A stretch of DNA of 64,000 nucleotides from Paenibacillus sp. MBLB1832 (GTDB taxonomy: Bacteria > Bacillota > Bacilli > Paenibacillales > NBRC-103111): contig NZ_CP130319.1 in the NCBI RefSeq assembly GCF_032271945.1, forward strand, positions 4,545,001 to 4,609,000. Direction: 5' to 3'. The notes below the pieces were generated by a model. That model did no database searches, had not been told where the DNA came from, and saw nothing but the letters and a program-made list of their open reading frames with translations. A program made the position numbers and the translations under genes. This document shows, piece after piece, positions 9,302-16,697 of the stretch. Within the stretch, counting starts at the first letter, position 1. Each line of letters begins with the position of its first letter.

Positions 9302-9444
9302 AGGGATTTTCTTGTCGCAAAAAAAACGACAAGAAAATCCCTACAAACACAAAAAAACTTGATTTAACAAGGTTTCATTGTAGGTACCTTCATGTCGTTG
9401 TACTAACGACAAGAAAATACCCTCATTAGCGACAAGAAAATCCC
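9302..9444. repeat. four-copy CGACAAGAAAATCCC repeat cluster, putative transposon end
   Basis: A 15-16 base sequence, CGACAAGAAAATCCCT, occurs inverted at 9302-9317 and direct at 9327-9342, 9407-9421 and 9430-9444 (one mismatch in the third). The first two form a 16-base perfect palindrome around nine bases. TGTCG-N9-CGACAAGAAAAT recurs at 9393-9418 with the same 9-base spacing. Multiple short spaced repeats starting with TGT next to tniQ-like genes are what TnsB-type transposases bind at the ends of Tn7-like elements. No second end was found in the window. Confidence 0.6.
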
Positions 9445-9566
9445 ACTATTCAGGGGAAAGGGATATCTACGACGTAAATATCACATTAATAGAGGAAATT
9501 CATGTATAACTATTGCTATATGCTGGAAATATCTATATCCAGAATCTCATTTTGGGGGATATTAAT

Positions 9567-9821
9567 ATGGGCATGGGCACTAACATAATCTGGCCCAAGG
9601 AATGGAAAAGACCCTACGAATCAATTTGGTCGATTATAGAGAACATAAAGATTTCCAATTTAATTAATCGTAGTGAACTGTCACAATACATAAATGGAAA
9701 TACAACTGGTAAAAGCCGCAGTTTAAGAAACGTAAATAAGCTCACGTTTCTACCAAAACTTAACCTAACAATCAAACATGATAATTACAATCTTTCTGAA
9801 AAGTTACAGGAATGTTATTAA
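9567..9821 (+). CDS. truncated TniQ-like protein (N-terminal piece)
   Basis: An 84-residue A+T-rich frame starting at an ATG behind GGGGGAT. Its first residues, IIWPKEWKRPYESIWSIIENI, resemble the N-terminal WxxPYESIWS motif of TniQ/TnsD target-selection proteins of Tn7-like elements. Complete family members are several hundred residues with zinc motifs, which are missing, so this is probably a broken gene, though a small protein cannot be excluded. Base composition is clearly lower in G+C than the surrounding sugar genes. It lies between the repeat cluster and a second tniQ-like frame. Confidence 0.5.
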   Translation: MGMGTNIIWPKEWKRPYESIWSIIENIKISNLINRSELSQYINGNTTGKSRSLRNVNKLTFLPKLNLTIKHDNYNLSEKLQECY

Positions 9822-9828
9822 TAAAAAA

Positions 9829-9849
9829 AGAAAGGCCTGAGACCTTTCT
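9829..9849. terminator. hairpin with oligo-T on the minus strand
   Basis: Seven-base arms AGAAAGG/CCTTTCT with a 7-base loop, followed by seven T on the minus strand. It sits between the two TniQ-like frames. It would stop minus-strand transcripts well and plus-strand ones weakly. Confidence 0.55.
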
Positions 9850-9891
9850 CTACTTGTTATCGTTGTATTCGTATAAATTGGGGATGATATT

Positions 9892-10421
9892 ATGCAGGAA
9901 AGAATTACTTGGAGAAAAGATTGGCTATCTATTTATGAATCTCCATTTAGTGTCTTTGATAATATTCGAACCTTATTAGTTCCCGAGATTTGCATCGTGA
10001 GTTTGATCTCAAAAATCTCGTTTCTGTAATTGAATATGAAATCTTGGAGCAATCTAAACAAAACTTGACTAGACTAACTGGAATGTTTTCAAATACTGAT
10101 TACAATCACTATCTAATAAGGTCCGACCTTACATATTGCGAGAAATGTTTGTGTATGGGACACCACAGCCTTTTTCACCAATTCAGTCTATTGCATCGAT
10201 GCCCATTCCATTTATGTGATTTAAGGAACAATTGTAGCAAGTGTGGCCAGCAAATTACCTTTAATTATGTTAATTATAAAATTCTCAAAGGTTTTAGGTG
10301 TAATTGTTCTGAATTCATTAATGATATGAATATTAAATTTTCCACATCTAATAAAGGAAGCTGGAGCAATGAAACTCATATTAAATTATTATGGTTTCAA
10401 ACGGGCTCAGCATGGTCATAA
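9892..10421 (+). pseudogene. tniQ: frameshifted TniQ/TnsD-like gene
   Basis: The frame from the ATG at 9892 begins with WRKDWLSIYESPFSVFDNI, an N-terminal TniQ motif, and ends prematurely. About 80-100 bases in, the coding sense moves to another frame (REFDLKNLVSVIEYEILEQ) that runs to 10421. That frame carries the family's zinc-binding region: YCEKCLCMGHHS, then HRCPFH, then CSKCG, the arrangement of TniQ/TnsD proteins that choose transposition targets. A further frame change near 10370 may continue the tail to 10503. No tnsA, tnsB or tnsC homologue is present, so the element is a remnant. Like its neighbour it is A+T-rich. Confidence 0.7.
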
Positions 10422-10520
10422 GAAATCTGGTACTGGTTGTGAGTATAGTTATTACTTAAAAGACCTGCACTCTGTAACCCCACCAAATAAATCGAAGGAA
10501 TAAATCCTAGAATACGAAGG

Positions 10521-10544
10521 AGACCCAAGCACAAGCATGGGTCT
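10521..10544. terminator. hairpin between tniQ remnant and aldo/keto reductase
   Basis: Arms AGACCCA/TGGGTCT with a 10-base loop lie 19 bases after the end of the aldo/keto reductase gene. It can serve the catabolic operon on the minus strand and any transcript leaving the tniQ remnant. Confidence 0.6.
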
Positions 10545-10562
10545 CTTCATCAAAGCTCGTTA

Positions 10563-11543
10563 TTATCTCCAATACTTTTTCTGATAGAAATTACGAATCC
10601 ATCGATGTTGCTTGAAAAGCTGATCGAACACTTCTTCAGGCAGTGGCTCCTCCAGAAGAGCAGCGATGTTCTCCTCTGCGTAGGACTTGACCTGCATTGA
10701 GATAATCGCCGTCGTGACGGCCGGATAATGCAGTGCATACTTAATCGCAAGCGCCGTCAACGAATTGGCATAGGCTGGTACAAACTCCTTCAGCTTCTCC
10801 ACCCTGGCCAAATACTCGGTCCTGGGCCCGGCATCAAAATACCCATTCCGGAAATCACGATCACCGAAAATGGTGTTTTCTCTCAGCAATCCCGTTAACC
10901 CGCCTTCATCCAGAACGCAGCGAGCAATTAGCGCGACCCCGTGCTTCTCACAGAGAGGCGCGAGATTATCCAGCGCAAGCGGGTCGAATATGTTAAGAAT
11001 GGTCTGTACTGACTGTATATGCCCTGATCGAACCAAGCTTATCGCCATATCGTGGCGGTGGTCAGGAATGGATACGCCGATGTGACGAACCATCCCCTCT
11101 TCCTTCAACCGAATGAGTTCTTCCAGCCAGTATGGCTCATCGTCCCAGATTCCCCAGTATTGGTGCATTTGGATCAGATCCAACGCTTCGACCTGCAGTG
11201 CCTGTAGTGATGCCTCCACACTTTGCCTAATTGAGCCTGGGGGGAACGCTTCCGTCACCGGGATCGGACTGCCCCAACCGCCTTTGCCCCAGGGCTTTAC
11301 CTTGGTGGCAATGAAGGGCCGTGGGCCGTTCCACTCCTTAAGGGCCTTTCCGATCGTTTCCTCAGAAGTGCCGTAGGCTCTCGCGGTATCAACGAACGTG
11401 ACTCCTAGTTCGAACGAGCGCAGCAAGGCTTCGATATACTCCTTCTCCTCTAGAGCACCGAAGGAGCCATTCAATCCCATCGCCCCGAAACCGATGCGGG
11501 ACACCTGAACGCCTGAATTGGCGAATGCGTTAGACGGCAGCAT
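10563..11543 (-). CDS. aldo/keto reductase
   Basis: A 326-residue NADPH-type aldo/keto reductase. The catalytic tetrad is visible: D52 and Y57 in VDTARAYG, K81 in IATKVK, and H127 in DLIQMHQYW. The start is the ATG at 11543, which overlaps the last 14 bases of the PhyH gene and suggests translational coupling; the open frame further upstream is not used by relatives. It is the last gene of the GH43 operon, so it may oxidise or reduce a sugar released by that pathway. Substrate unknown. Confidence 0.88.
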   Translation of the reverse strand: MLPSNAFANSGVQVSRIGFGAMGLNGSFGALEEKEYIEALLRSFELGVTFVDTARAYGTSEETIGKALKEWNGPRPFIATKVKPWGKGGWGSPIPVTEAFPPGSIRQSVEASLQALQVEALDLIQMHQYWGIWDDEPYWLEELIRLKEEGMVRHIGVSIPDHRHDMAISLVRSGHIQSVQTILNIFDPLALDNLAPLCEKHGVALIARCVLDEGGLTGLLRENTIFGDRDFRNGYFDAGPRTEYLARVEKLKEFVPAYANSLTALAIKYALHYPAVTTAIISMQVKSYAEENIAALLEEPLPEEVFDQLFKQHRWIRNFYQKKYWR

Positions 11544-12291
11544 TGTGGTCCTGTCCCTCCAGCATCGACGTATCCAATGCAGCCTCACCGTTCTTGGCAA
11601 TGATCATCTTCTTAAAGGTTGCGCCGGTCTTGATATTTTTCACTCCGGAAGGAATGTACTGAAGAATATATCCTTTGCGAACGGAATTGCTCACATTCGG
11701 GCCGCTTCGATGGAACAGCAGTGACGAGAATACAACCATGCTGCCCTTTTTCAGCTCCACAGGAATGCCTGGGTCATCTCCGAAATAGCACTGCCAGCCG
11801 ATCGGAGTTTTCTGATGCTCGACTATACCGTCCTTATGCGTCCGTGGCATCACCCAGATACAGCCGTTCTCTATGGTTGCATCCTCCAGAGCGAGCCAGC
11901 AGGTCACATACTCCTCGGACAATACGAGTCCATAGCCGTTGTCCTGATGCCACGGGAAGTCCTTGGCTGTCTCCGGATGCTTATATACAGCCTGATCCCA
12001 GAACAGCGACACATTGCCTCCCAGGATAGGAGTGGTCAGATCAACGAAATTAGGATGGGCGCAGAATTGTTGGAAAAGCGCATTCTTTTTCACCAGATGA
12101 GGAGTGAACATAATCTCGTTGGCCCGGCTGACTCCATCCTTGGTCTGCCCTGCCGACTTCAATTTCTCATTGTGCTCATCAACATAATGGTCGATCTGTG
12201 CTGTCAACTCATCCATTTCCTGTGCCGAGAACAGATTCTCTATGATGAAATACCCTTCCTCATTAAATTGCTTTAATTGCTTCTCGTTCAT
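11530..12291 (-). CDS. phytanoyl-CoA dioxygenase (PhyH) family protein
   Basis: A 253-residue Fe(II)/2-oxoglutarate dioxygenase-like protein. The 2-His-1-Asp iron triad is present: H115 and D117 in FPWHQDNGYG and H194 in LLFHRSGPN, with R205 suited to bind 2-oxoglutarate. Such enzymes hydroxylate or demethylate small molecules; in glycan clusters their substrates are mostly unknown. The ATG at 12291 is chosen because AGGGG lies 9 bases ahead, although the frame is open to 12366. It is co-transcribed with GH43 upstream and overlaps the aldo/keto reductase downstream. A second PhyH gene lies at 43613-44518. Confidence 0.85.
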   Translation of the reverse strand: MNEKQLKQFNEEGYFIIENLFSAQEMDELTAQIDHYVDEHNEKLKSAGQTKDGVSRANEIMFTPHLVKKNALFQQFCAHPNFVDLTTPILGGNVSLFWDQAVYKHPETAKDFPWHQDNGYGLVLSEEYVTCWLALEDATIENGCIWVMPRTHKDGIVEHQKTPIGWQCYFGDDPGIPVELKKGSMVVFSSLLFHRSGPNVSNSVRKGYILQYIPSGVKNIKTGATFKKMIIAKNGEAALDTSMLEGQDHNAAV

Positions 12292-12528
12292 GGCCGCTTG
12301 CCCCTTTGCAATGAATTTTCTCTCATGCTCGACTTCATTATAGTAAGCAGCTACAACAAAAACCATGAACGGGCGTAAGCTGTTTTTGTACTATTTACGC
12401 CTAAGCTTGTATACTCCGGAGCGAACGCCACATAATTCAAAAAACATAACAAATCACAAACTGTTTTTACATTCATCCCGATTTAAAATAAGTAACTCTG
12501 CAGTAATAGTAAATGCACAGATAAACAA
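12292..12528. other. gap between GH43 and PhyH genes
   Basis: About 240 bases with no supported gene on either strand, unlike the tight spacing in the rest of this operon. Together with the GH43 terminator at 12528-12566 it suggests that PhyH and the aldo/keto reductase have their own promoter here; no clear -35/-10 pair was recognised. Confidence 0.35.
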
Positions 12529-12566
12529 AAACCCACTACCTTGGCTAACGCCAGATAATGGGTTTG
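12528..12566 (-). terminator. hairpin terminator after GH43
   Basis: An imperfect stem (AAACCCATTA against TAGTGGGTTT) is followed by TTTTTG on the minus strand, 28 bases after the GH43 stop. It should cut or attenuate transcription between GH43 and the PhyH gene. Confidence 0.65.
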
Positions 12567-12593
12567 TTCATTATAAAACCTTACTCGGTCCGC

Positions 12594-14198
12594 TTAGTCT
12601 GCCTTCGTATATACGAACTCTCGGAAGGCTGCATACCCTTGTTCGAGACCGAGTACTCCACGGGCGTAGATGCCTACCCTAGGAGCGGTGAAGCACAGGA
12701 ATCTATGGGCCTTCTCCGGAAACAGATAAGATGCCTCTACAGTCAAGTCAAGCGGGGTGTAATCACTGGACACTGCCCCCGCTGCATAGGCAAATGTACA
12801 GACATCGGCTCGTACATCTACGCTCAATCGCAGCCTGACACTGTCCCCTTCTCCTATAGGCAGCTTCTGCTGCAGCAGCATCCTACGCTTGCCGTGCTCA
12901 TAACGGTCAACCTGAAGATAGAGCCCTTCCAGCTCCTGATTCTCATGCAGCCTCTTCACATCGAAGGGCAAGCCTGTTGTCTGCCCTAATCCATTGCGCA
13001 CCGAAAGAATCAGGATGGCATCAGTGTCTCTGTACAGCAGGATGCCTGCTTCCTCCCCCCGGCTCCGCGTGAAGAAGCGTAGCTCCGTCTCCGCCTGGAA
13101 AGCCTCATGCTGCCAACGGCGTGTCAACATCAAAGTAGGCTGAGGGGTATTTAGCAGGTAGGGCTTGCATTGCAGCACCAAGCCGTCAATACCGAGCTGA
13201 TACCCATCGGAGACGGGGAGTCGTACCCACTCCCAGGTAGGGTTCAGCTTATTCCTATCTAACCTATCGACAAATGAATGGATATCGTCTGCGACGGCGG
13301 AGACTTCCTCTGGGTGCAGATGGATAATCTCAACTGGGGTTCCATGATCGCCTATGATTGGCCACCCATCTTCGGTCCATTCTACGGGCTGCAGGAACGT
13401 CTCCCTACCGAGTGGTGTCGAGCCGTTCGGCTTGAGCGGCCGGCCGCCCAAGTGCGGGAACCACCAGCGTCCCTGAGGATCCTGGATCAGCTTGCCGTGA
13501 CCTGTCTTCTGAATGCGCTTCTCCGGATCTTGCTGCTTCAAGATCGGATTGTAAGGGCATTCCTCGTAGGGTCCCCACACCGAGCGGCTGCGAGCAACAG
13601 TCACCATATGGTCGAAAAAGGTCCCCCCTTCTGCCAGGATCAGGTAGTACCAGCCATCCTTCTTGAGCAGATGAGGAGCCTCCGGTGCGGCACCGCCCGT
13701 ACCCGGCCACACCTGCTTCGCTTCGCCAAGCAAATGCGTCCCGTCAGCGGCTAACTCCTGCACCCAGCCGCCTCCGCAGGCCAAGTAGCGCTTGCCGTCA
13801 TCATCATTGAAGATGGACGGATCGATGAAATGGTGATTGAGTGCTACACCATCACTGTAGGGTCCCTCCGGACGCTCCGACCAGTAGACGATATTCGTAC
13901 AGCGTGGTTGTCCGTGATAATACGGAACCACAACCCAGAACTTGCCTTCATAATAAGAAATATCTGGAGCATACACGCCGAACGAGTCGGGCATATCCGT
14001 CAGGTCAAGCTGTTCCTGGCGCTCAATGACATGGCCAATCGTCTTCCAATGAACCAAGTCGCGTGAATGCAGCACATTGACTGCAGGGAAATACTGGAAC
14101 GTAGAGCATACCATGTAGTAGTCCTCACCCACCCGTACCACCGATGGGTCCGGGTAATCACCCGGTAGAACGGGGTTGGTGAATACCATTTTATCCAT
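12594..14198 (-). CDS. GH43-family glycosidase (beta-xylosidase/arabinofuranosidase type)
   Basis: A 534-residue glycosidase without signal peptide, so intracellular. The N-terminal five-bladed propeller begins NPVLPGDYPDPSVVRVGEDYY, with the catalytic-base aspartate in YPDPS. Further family marks are the IDPSIFNDDDGK blade and APEAPHLL, whose glutamate is the likely general acid. From about residue 330 a second beta-sandwich domain follows, as in GH43 beta-xylosidases. It probably removes xylose or arabinose from imported oligosaccharides. AGGAGGT precedes the ATG. It is in the operon with a creatininase-like hydrolase, lactonase and unknown proteins; a terminator follows. Confidence 0.9.
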   Translation of the reverse strand: MDKMVFTNPVLPGDYPDPSVVRVGEDYYMVCSTFQYFPAVNVLHSRDLVHWKTIGHVIERQEQLDLTDMPDSFGVYAPDISYYEGKFWVVVPYYHGQPRCTNIVYWSERPEGPYSDGVALNHHFIDPSIFNDDDGKRYLACGGGWVQELAADGTHLLGEAKQVWPGTGGAAPEAPHLLKKDGWYYLILAEGGTFFDHMVTVARSRSVWGPYEECPYNPILKQQDPEKRIQKTGHGKLIQDPQGRWWFPHLGGRPLKPNGSTPLGRETFLQPVEWTEDGWPIIGDHGTPVEIIHLHPEEVSAVADDIHSFVDRLDRNKLNPTWEWVRLPVSDGYQLGIDGLVLQCKPYLLNTPQPTLMLTRRWQHEAFQAETELRFFTRSRGEEAGILLYRDTDAILILSVRNGLGQTTGLPFDVKRLHENQELEGLYLQVDRYEHGKRRMLLQQKLPIGEGDSVRLRLSVDVRADVCTFAYAAGAVSSDYTPLDLTVEASYLFPEKAHRFLCFTAPRVGIYARGVLGLEQGYAAFREFVYTKAD

Positions 14199-14237
14199 GA
14201 AGATACCTCCTGCATCATTATGAAAATATTACAGCTA

Positions 14238-15116
14238 TTACAGCGAATGAATTGCCCTCTCATATGGCTTCCAGCGTGAGTGTGACGGAACCTCCACTTG
14301 CCCCACTCGGGGACTACAGCCTACCCATGGCTGCTGAAGCAGCTGGGTCCACATCGCTTCAATTGCTTGATAATCTAGTCGTGGACATTCTTCAGCATGA
14401 CCACTCTGAAGTTCTTGTTCCATTTCACGCACCAGCTTCACAATCGCAGCCTCGCACGATTCAACAATAGCTCGTCCATAAGACGCGGTGGCCTCATGGG
14501 CTGAAGAATGAATAGCAAGCCTGCCACCGGAAGCGGGCTGCTGCTCCAGAGACTGAAGCTGCAGATCCACTAGCTCCGGACGCAGATGCATAAGCGTGGA
14601 TAATTCATATTTTCCTGCGTGATCAGCTGGGAATGCAGGACCTGCAAGCTCAAAATCCGTACCGTACCAAACCCGGCATCCGGTTGCTTCTGCAAAATGT
14701 CCGGCTATTCGCTTGAAATCCTGCGTATGTGCCCCGCCATGTCCCGATAAGGCAATGATGCCACGAAAGCCGGTATTGTAGAAGGCACGCAGCTGATATA
14801 AAAACGTCTTGTACATGAGCTCCGGCGGTAACGAAGTCATCAATGGGTCGGTTTCGCCTACATTCTCATACAGCCACCTGGCGGAGGCGCCGGCTTCATG
14901 AGCGTGAAATCCCTGAGTGGGTGCGACAATACCCCCAACCTCCAAAGCGGCTGTGCGGCATAAGTGCTCAGCCTTGAAGGTATCCAGACCCAGGGCAGCA
15001 ACCTGACCGTGGGGCTCACATATACCAAGAGGCTGGTAAACTATGGGCAGCTCCTTCTGCTTCTCCTGAAATTCATAAGGAAACATATCCAGCCAGTTGG
15101 TCTTGGTTGACCTCAT
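14238..15116 (-). CDS. creatininase-family amidohydrolase
   Basis: A 292-residue protein of the creatininase/mycofactocin-MftE family, di-metal hydrolases that open cyclic amides or act on related substrates. Metal-site motifs are visible: CEPHGQVAALGLDTFKAE (the usual E-H-G...D pattern), SGHGGAH, and a conserved glutamate in DHAGKYELSTLM. The first motif is variant (CEPHG instead of the common TEQHG). The ATG at 15116 is preceded by GGAGGG. The role in a glycan operon is unknown; deamidation or lactone/lactam opening of a sugar derivative is possible. Confidence 0.82.
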   Translation of the reverse strand: MRSTKTNWLDMFPYEFQEKQKELPIVYQPLGICEPHGQVAALGLDTFKAEHLCRTAALEVGGIVAPTQGFHAHEAGASARWLYENVGETDPLMTSLPPELMYKTFLYQLRAFYNTGFRGIIALSGHGGAHTQDFKRIAGHFAEATGCRVWYGTDFELAGPAFPADHAGKYELSTLMHLRPELVDLQLQSLEQQPASGGRLAIHSSAHEATASYGRAIVESCEAAIVKLVREMEQELQSGHAEECPRLDYQAIEAMWTQLLQQPWVGCSPRVGQVEVPSHSRWKPYERAIHSL

Positions 15117-15212
15117 CCTCTTATCCCTCCTACTGAAATAACGAAGCTGCCACACAGGCAGCCCACGGCGCCTGATGCAGGACGGCGGGAGCCCAGGGCA
15201 GCAAGCATCATA

Positions 15213-15857
15213 TTATTCAATCGTAATCAGGTGCCGCATCGGACGCCATGGGGTCCGTTCGCCGGATGCATCCGTCCAATGGTCAAAATGCGGCTCCATC
15301 ACCTCGTGCCAATTCGCCGGTGTATTGCTCGTCGACAGCTTGCCCTGCGGCTTGACCCTACTAACGACGGACGGGTGCTCCGCGTAAGAGAAGATCAGGC
15401 CATCGTACAATCCGATCGTATAGGTTTTGTTAAAGTGCTCCGGCTTCTCCTCCTGCACCTGATAATGATAGAACACATAGCTCGACACATACTCGGACTT
15501 CAAGCGGGCCAGCGACCCGACTCTTCGCTCAATCGTTCTGCCGTCTCTCCAGGACTGACGATCCATCGGTACACCATCATGATAAATATCCGGCATGCGC
15601 ACAGCCAGACATGGACCCGCCGGCGAAGGCCAACGCTCCAGCCATCCCTCCGCAATTTCCTCCCAAGGCAGCTGCTGCGAGCCATCCTCCGATTCCAGAT
15701 ACGTGCATATCCACTGATCGAGCTGAAAGAGCGAGCAAGTGACCAGCCCCTGTTCCTTCATCTGCTGTCCGCGATCCTCCAGCCGCTGCATCATGCCTGC
15801 GATCGATGCTTCCGTGAAGCTTGGGATTAGCATCGACAAATACATAAATCGTTTCAT
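15213..15857 (-). CDS. conserved-looking protein of unknown function (214 aa)
   Basis: A soluble 214-residue protein without signal peptide or membrane segment. I do not recognise the family. It has aromatic-rich stretches (YVSSYVFYHYQVQEE, TYTIGLYDGLIFSYAEHP) that could form a ferredoxin-like alpha/beta barrel, but this is a guess. It is translated between the lactonase and creatininase genes (15 bases after the former), so it should act in the same catabolic pathway. A small GCTGCC/GGCAGC hairpin lies in the gap before the creatininase gene. Confidence 0.7.
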   Translation of the reverse strand: MKRFMYLSMLIPSFTEASIAGMMQRLEDRGQQMKEQGLVTCSLFQLDQWICTYLESEDGSQQLPWEEIAEGWLERWPSPAGPCLAVRMPDIYHDGVPMDRQSWRDGRTIERRVGSLARLKSEYVSSYVFYHYQVQEEKPEHFNKTYTIGLYDGLIFSYAEHPSVVSRVKPQGKLSTSNTPANWHEVMEPHFDHWTDASGERTPWRPMRHLITIE

Positions 15858-15872
15858 CCTACGGTCTCCTTC

Positions 15873-16682
15873 CTACTGCGACAAACCATACGCTCGCTGT
15901 GCCGTACGGGAGCGGATCATGTCCAGCTCGCTCGGAGACAGTCCATTGCCATGAAGGACAGCTTCAAACAGCTTCACTACTTCTTCATATCCTCCGGCCT
16001 GCAGGGCAACCGGCCAATCGCTCCCGAACATCAAGCGGGATGGACCGAACTCTTTAAGCAGAATGCGAATGACCGGCGTCAGCCGTTCCACTCGTTCTTC
16101 CCTGACTTGAGTCACCATACCGGACAGCTTCACCGACACGTCCGGAAGCCCGGCGAGTTGCTTCATGCCTGCAGTCCACAACTCCAAAGTCGCCGTATTT
16201 GGATGGCCCAGATGATTCACTACGATGCGCAGCCCGGTCAGCTGCCGTGCACATTCATACACAGACGTCAGATGACCTGGTCCCGCCAGCACATCCAACG
16301 TCAACCCCAATTGCTGTAGTATTCTCAAGTGTTCAACCAAAGCAGGTTGCTCGAACCGGTCTCCATTGACTCGAATTCCTAGGAACCGCGGATGCTGAGC
16401 CAGGCGGTTCAATTGAGAGGCGAAGTCGACTGCCAAGGGATCTAGCCCACCGACGACCCCTGTAATCAAGGGATGGCGGTCCGACAGCTGCAGCAAGTAC
16501 TCCGCTTCCTCTGCTGTTGGGGCCGCCTGTACGGCGATGACGCCCTGCACGCCAAGTCCCTCCAGCTCCTGCAGCAGTTGCGTCGGCAAGTAATCGCGGT
16601 AAAGCAGGGTATTCTCAGGTTTTAACCAGCCATAATCGCCTCGGGAGGGCTGCCAGAAGTGAACGTGACTATCCAAATACAT
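15873..16682 (-). CDS. amidohydrolase, sugar lactonase type (COG3618-like)
   Basis: A 269-residue TIM-barrel amidohydrolase of the L-fuconolactonase/L-rhamnono-lactonase type, enzymes that hydrolyse the lactone made by sugar dehydrogenases. Motifs: DSHVHFW at residues 4-10 (H6 and H8 metal ligands), a central NHLGHP, and MFGSDWPV near the C-terminus with the catalytic aspartate. With two aldo/keto reductases, an enolase-type dehydratase and fucosidases in the window, a role in non-phosphorylative deoxysugar oxidation is a reasonable inference, not shown. It is 15 bases after the 642-aa unknown gene. Confidence 0.85.
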   Translation of the reverse strand: MYLDSHVHFWQPSRGDYGWLKPENTLLYRDYLPTQLLQELEGLGVQGVIAVQAAPTAEEAEYLLQLSDRHPLITGVVGGLDPLAVDFASQLNRLAQHPRFLGIRVNGDRFEQPALVEHLRILQQLGLTLDVLAGPGHLTSVYECARQLTGLRIVVNHLGHPNTATLELWTAGMKQLAGLPDVSVKLSGMVTQVREERVERLTPVIRILLKEFGPSRLMFGSDWPVALQAGGYEEVVKLFEAVLHGNGLSPSELDMIRSRTAQRAYGLSQ

Positions 16683-16697
16683 GCTTCGGCTCCTCCT

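Noticed and set aside
9302..9444. Short repeats resembling a CRISPR array
   Set aside because: Only four copies, unequal spacing (8 to 64 bases), mixed orientation and no cas genes; transposon-end repeats fit better.
15148..15164. GCTGCC/GGCAGC hairpin between the 214-residue and creatininase-like genes
   Set aside because: Only six pairs and no T run; too weak to call a terminator, possibly a minor mRNA structure.
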